Below are positions 60,575 through 64,000 of a DNA stretch of 64,000 nt, piece after piece. The DNA comes from Streptomyces sp. NBC_01707. GTDB lineage: Bacteria; Actinomycetota; Actinomycetes; Streptomycetales; Streptomycetaceae. Position numbers and translations under genes: made by a program. The notes under the pieces were generated by a model. The model saw only the letters and a program-made list of their open reading frames with translations. It was not told where the DNA came from and did no database searches. The stretch spans positions 8,928,001 through 8,992,000 of the forward strand of contig NZ_CP109190.1 of the NCBI RefSeq assembly GCF_041438805.1, read 5' to 3'. Within the stretch, counting starts at the first letter, position 1, and the number at the start of each line of letters is the position of its first letter.

Positions 60575-61197
60575 GAGGTGTGCCTCCTGGGATCGGCGAA
60601 GGACAGGGCGAGCAGTACGGGAATGCTCGGGCCGAGAAGCAGTGGGCCCAGCGGTACGACGAGGGAGAGGAGGGCTGCCGAGATCACCGCGCCGAGCAGT
60701 GCGGTGCCACGGGCCGCGGACCCGAAGCCGAGCACCAGCGCGGCGCGGGACCAGGAGCGGACCGTCCCCCGCGGCGAACGGCCTGCCTCGGCCGCCAGCG
60801 CCACATGGTGGATGACCGCGGCCGCCGCGATGCCCACCTGAGCGGCGACCACCACGAACGTCCAGGGCTCCGAACGGCCCAGCAGGTGGGTGATGTTGGC
60901 GGTGAGGACGAACGCCGCGACGGTGGACACCAACGAGTGCGGCCACAGCGCGCGCCAGTACTGCGGGAACGCGGTGAACGCGCCGGTGAAGCAGCGGGTG
61001 TCCCCATCGGTGCGCCACCGCTGCAGGGCGTACGCCATCGCGGCGAGCGCGGGCAGCCACGTCACGACGCCGAGGGACAGTACGGCGAACGCGGCCCCGG
61101 CCGCCGCGGGGTAGGCCACGAACTCCAGCCGGCGCAGCAGGGTCGGCCATCCGGACGGGGCGTGGGCCTGTTCCCGGGGCGGGAATGCTACCTGCAC
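60571..61197 (-). CDS. DUF624 (YesL-like) membrane protein
   Basis: 208 aa from a GTG. Five or six hydrophobic segments; landmarks are GVVTWLPALAAMAYALQRW and TGAFTAFPQYWRALWPHSL, characteristic of DUF624. YesL-type proteins are regularly encoded with oligosaccharide ABC transporters and lyases in Gram-positive bacteria and may assist export or sensing. The stop overlaps the beta-helix ATG by 4 bp, so the two are translationally coupled. Three bases separate it from the heparinase-like gene upstream. Confidence 0.82.
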   Translation of the reverse strand: MQVAFPPREQAHAPSGWPTLLRRLEFVAYPAAAGAAFAVLSLGVVTWLPALAAMAYALQRWRTDGDTRCFTGAFTAFPQYWRALWPHSLVSTVAAFVLTANITHLLGRSEPWTFVVVAAQVGIAAAAVIHHVALAAEAGRSPRGTVRSWSRAALVLGFGSAARGTALLGAVISAALLSLVVPLGPLLLGPSIPVLLALSFADPRRHTS

Positions 61198-61200
61198 GGG

Positions 61201-63189
61201 TCAGCCGACCTTTCCTGTGTACGGTTCCGGGACATCGAGGAGCACGCGTCCGTTCAGCTCCAGCCGCGTGGCCGCGACGACGTAGGGTGCGTGGGCGTCG
61301 TCGCGAAATAGCACGGCCGCGGCATCGGCGGACACAGCAGCGGTACGGATCCGGCGCGCGACGGGGGAGAGCAGCACCGTTTCGCCGTGGAAGGTGACGC
61401 CGTGCCCGTCCGTGCACTCGGCCCGCTCGCCGGGGTCCGCCGCACCGGGCGTGATCGCCGTGAGGAACAGCCCGGAGACCGACCGCGGGGACGTCGACCG
61501 GAGCGTGTGCAGGGTGCGGGTGAGACGCAGCTCCGGTGTGCTGGACGTCGGATTGGCCTCGACCTCGGTGACTTCCGACGTGACCGATGCGTCGAGCGGG
61601 GCGAACTGCCGTACCCGCGCCACGGCCGGACCGGACCGGATCAGCCGCGTACCGTCCGGCTGCCGTTCGGTGGGCCGGTCGGTCTGGAGGAGGAACGTCC
61701 ACTCCCGCCCCTCGCCCGGCTCCGATTCCGCCAGGTCGAGCAGCACCAGCCGTCCCGACGGGGTGAACACCAGCGTCCGGTCGAGCCGCCGCACCCCGAG
61801 CCCCGGGTCGTACATCGCGGCGATCTCCGCTGTCGCGTGCACCCAGTCGCACTCGTCGCCGACGAGCACATCGCGCTGCCGCGCCTGCCGCTCGAACGGA
61901 AGGTCCTTGTAGACGTGGTAGCGGTCCTCGTCCGCGTAGCCCTGCCCGTCCACCAGCAGCAGATTGTGGTGCGCGGCCCGCTTGCGGTTGCTGTACCCCT
62001 CGTCGACCGCGAGGAACTCACCCTGCGAGACCATCACGAAGGAACCGGAGTCCGGGTGGTGGTGCCCCTGGTCGAGGGTCTCCCAGCCACGCTCGGCCCG
62101 GTGCTTCGCAGACGTCTCCCACGCCTTGTGCCCGCCGCCCGGACTCGCCTTGAACGAGACGAGCGTGGCGTCGTCGTCCCATCCCGTGCGTGCCGCGAGC
62201 AGTCCCAGATCCGGGAAGAACGCCCGGGTCCCCGTGGGCCGCGTGGCCGGCACGGACGGGTCGTACCAGAGGTATTCGAGGTAGGCCTCCGGCAGGATCC
62301 CCGGTCGCACCCCGCTCCCCGACGCCTCCTGCCAGAGCAGCTCGCCCGACGCCAGATCGCCCATCCACTGAGCCTCCGGGATGCCGTACTGGGCGGCCAG
62401 GCGGTAGTACAGGGCGGCGCTGTGCCCGCTGCGCCGGTCGTGGCAGTCGCCGTGGTCGACATTGCGGGCGAAGCCGGGGGCGGTCTGGTGAAGCCGGTAG
62501 CGGAACGTACGGGAGAGGAAACCGCCCCGGTCCCACCAGTCGATGCCCTCCGCCTCCCGGAGAAGATCCAGGTGGATCGCCAGGAACGGCACGCCGTAGC
62601 GCCAGTAGACGACCCCCTCGGCGTGCGAGCCGTCCTCCGGCATCAGATCGAGGACCGTTCCGAGGTTCTCCTTGGCGCGCTCGGTCCACTCCTCCTTGCC
62701 CAGCACGTACCCGGCCGTCGCCAGCCCCGCGTAACAGATCCAGTTGTGGTTCTGCCAGTACGACGACGACCACCAGCCGCCCTCACTCGCCACCGCGAAG
62801 TCGTACATCCGCCGCCCTTGGAGCAGCAGTTTGTACCGCAGCAGTGCCCGCAGCCCGTCCGGTAGTTCGTCACCGATCCACCGATGGGCGAGCGACAGAT
62901 GGTGCAGCAACCAGCCGGCGTCCAGATCGTGGTCCGGCATATGGGCCTTGCCCCAGTGCGGCAGCCGGACCGCCGCTTCGATCCAGCGACGGCTCTCCGC
63001 CAGATGGACCGGATCGCCACCGACCCGGTGGGCCAGCGCCGGGTTGGACGCGGCGGGTCCCAGCCAGGTGATGCTGGCCGGCGGGTGGGTGCGGGGCGGG
63101 TCCAGCCCGCGCAGGCGGGTGGCCTCCTCGTACAACCGTGCCTCCTGGGTGGGGCGCGGGCCGGGCGGCGGGGTCGCCGAGAGCAACAC
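61201..63189 (-). CDS. Heparinase II/III-family protein (polysaccharide lyase) 1
   Basis: 662 aa from the GTG at 63189, whose GGAGG site lies in the end of the preceding gene. The N-terminal toroid (about 60-300) has NHNWICYAGLATAGYVLGKEEW and MPEDGSHAEGVVYWRYG; the C-terminal beta-sandwich has DQGHHHPDSGSFVMVSQGEFLAVDEGY and HHNLLLVDGQG, the conserved metal/His region. No signal peptide is seen, so it likely acts on imported oligosaccharides. Substrates in this family include heparin, alginate and ulvan-type oligouronides. Confidence 0.87.
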   Translation of the reverse strand: MLLSATPPPGPRPTQEARLYEEATRLRGLDPPRTHPPASITWLGPAASNPALAHRVGGDPVHLAESRRWIEAAVRLPHWGKAHMPDHDLDAGWLLHHLSLAHRWIGDELPDGLRALLRYKLLLQGRRMYDFAVASEGGWWSSSYWQNHNWICYAGLATAGYVLGKEEWTERAKENLGTVLDLMPEDGSHAEGVVYWRYGVPFLAIHLDLLREAEGIDWWDRGGFLSRTFRYRLHQTAPGFARNVDHGDCHDRRSGHSAALYYRLAAQYGIPEAQWMGDLASGELLWQEASGSGVRPGILPEAYLEYLWYDPSVPATRPTGTRAFFPDLGLLAARTGWDDDATLVSFKASPGGGHKAWETSAKHRAERGWETLDQGHHHPDSGSFVMVSQGEFLAVDEGYSNRKRAAHHNLLLVDGQGYADEDRYHVYKDLPFERQARQRDVLVGDECDWVHATAEIAAMYDPGLGVRRLDRTLVFTPSGRLVLLDLAESEPGEGREWTFLLQTDRPTERQPDGTRLIRSGPAVARVRQFAPLDASVTSEVTEVEANPTSSTPELRLTRTLHTLRSTSPRSVSGLFLTAITPGAADPGERAECTDGHGVTFHGETVLLSPVARRIRTAAVSADAAAVLFRDDAHAPYVVAATRLELNGRVLLDVPEPYTGKVG

Positions 63190-63192
63190 GAT

Positions 63193-64000
63193 TCAGTCCT
63201 CCGTCCGGAACCATGTCGTGCTGCCGTCGGCCAGACCGACCGTCAGCCCGTCATCGTCCAGTCGCACGTCGGTGACGGCGGGCCCCGCCGACGACGCCTG
63301 GTACACCGAGGCGAACGTGACCCGCTGCGCATGCGCAGTGAAGTCGACCCGGGTGCACATCCGCTGCGGATCGTCGGCCGGGCCGGGGCCCGGCCGGGTG
63401 ACCGGACGGACCGGTACGCCGACGGTGTGCGTGTGCCAGCCGTGCAGCGTCTCGTCGCCGTACCAGGTGGTGCGCACGGGACCGTCGGCCTGCAGCTGGA
63501 CGTCCAGCGCGACGCCGGGGCGCAGCTGCGCGGTGAACTGCCGGGAGTCCTCCGCCGTGACCGTCAGCAGATCGACGAGATAGCCGTCGCCGACCGTGAT
63601 CCGCCGTACCGCCCGCACACCTTCGTACGCTTCGGTCACCTCGGCGCGGACGGACGAGCTGTCCGGATCGAGCAGCCTCCCGGTGCACTCCGCCTGCTCG
63701 GCGCGGTCCACCCGGAAGGCGGGATGCGCCTCGGTGGACGCGTACAGGTCACGGAACTCGGCGTGGGCATAGGGGACCTGACCGAAGTCGGGTTGCCACG
63801 AGGTGGTGTTCCCGTACAGATACAGCGACAGCTTGTCGCGGTGTCCGTGCGAGCCCCCGTGCGGACCGAAGTCCAGCAGCGCATGGATCCCCGCAACGCG
63901 CAGCACCGCATATCCGGTCGTGCGGAACACCGTGACCCGACCCGGTGCCGGACGCTCCGGCAGCGGCGGGCCCGCGAACCAGCCGCCCAGTGACCGGTCC
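63193..64000 (-). CDS. Heparinase II/III-family protein 2 (partial)
   Basis: The minus-strand frame is open to the window edge, so the N-terminus is missing; about 268 codons remain. FGPHGGSHGHRDKLSLYLYG is the hallmark of the heparinase II/III C-terminal sandwich, followed by beta-rich sequence ending DGSTTWFRTED. It differs from its neighbour by the HGHRD (rather than HHHPD) motif, so the two lyases probably cut different bonds of the same polymer. It is the first visible gene of a seven-gene minus-strand operon. Confidence 0.85.
   Translation of the reverse strand, partial: DRSLGGWFAGPPLPERPAPGRVTVFRTTGYAVLRVAGIHALLDFGPHGGSHGHRDKLSLYLYGNTTSWQPDFGQVPYAHAEFRDLYASTEAHPAFRVDRAEQAECTGRLLDPDSSSVRAEVTEAYEGVRAVRRITVGDGYLVDLLTVTAEDSRQFTAQLRPGVALDVQLQADGPVRTTWYGDETLHGWHTHTVGVPVRPVTRPGPGPADDPQRMCTRVDFTAHAQRVTFASVYQASSAGPAVTDVRLDDDGLTVGLADGSTTWFRTED

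Noticed and set aside
1..64000. tRNA, rRNA, CRISPR arrays, prophage or a biosynthetic gene cluster
   Set aside because: No such structures, repeats or signature enzymes were found while reading both strands; a covariance-model search would be needed to exclude small RNAs.

Overview
The window is high-GC actinobacterial DNA, most likely from Streptomyces. GTG starts, GGAGG-type ribosome sites, 1-4 bp start/stop overlaps, Tat signals and the gene families all fit. No rRNA, tRNA or CRISPR array was seen.

Layout. At 1-288 is the 3' end of a GH65 glycoside phosphorylase/hydrolase, followed by an AAA-type ATPase. From about 2 kb to 43 kb lies a long stress/energy island: PEP synthase, Hsp20, two P-type ATPases, four tandem-domain universal stress proteins (Usp), six CBS-CBS-BON proteins, a Tat-exported multicopper oxidase, nicotinate phosphoribosyltransferase, PPK2, a five-gene group-3b-like [NiFe] hydrogenase operon with a divergent maturation protease, a DUF1876 protein, a SHOCT membrane protein, a DUF1918-XRE-PNPOx fusion, a GAF-SpoIIE phosphatase, a ferric-reductase/FMN-bind/ApbE flavin relay with a divergent two-component system, and a GNAT-acyl-CoA-synthetase fusion of the Streptomyces PatA type. 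IS3 and IS30 fragments (43.4-43.9 kb) mark the right edge. From 44 to 55 kb are general metabolic and regulatory genes: alpha/beta hydrolase, HAD phosphatase, alcohol dehydrogenase, LysR, TetR with SDR, DUF2236, a Ser/Thr kinase with TPRs, and an FAD oxidoreductase. From 55 to 64 kb is a tight minus-strand operon for an acidic polysaccharide: two heparinase II/III-like proteins, DUF624, beta-helix, SGNH hydrolase, PL8 lyase and CE7 esterase.

How it fits together. The island closely parallels the Mycobacterium DosR dormancy regulon (HspX, Usp next to CtpF, HRP1, PncB2, Rv1738/DUF1876, Rv0569/DUF1918, the M. smegmatis Hyd3 hydrogenase) and the S. coelicolor OsdR region. A 14-bp palindrome, GGRCC-N4-GGCCC, with the 5-4-5 geometry of the DosR box, recurs in non-coding DNA beside many of these genes. 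I infer a hypoxia/dormancy regulon whose regulator lies outside the window. It would couple H2/NAD(P) metabolism, PEP and polyphosphate energetics, NAD salvage, ion transport and protein acylation.

Coordinates use the start I consider best supported by a ribosome site or overlap. Functions rest on motif recognition by eye; no database search was run.
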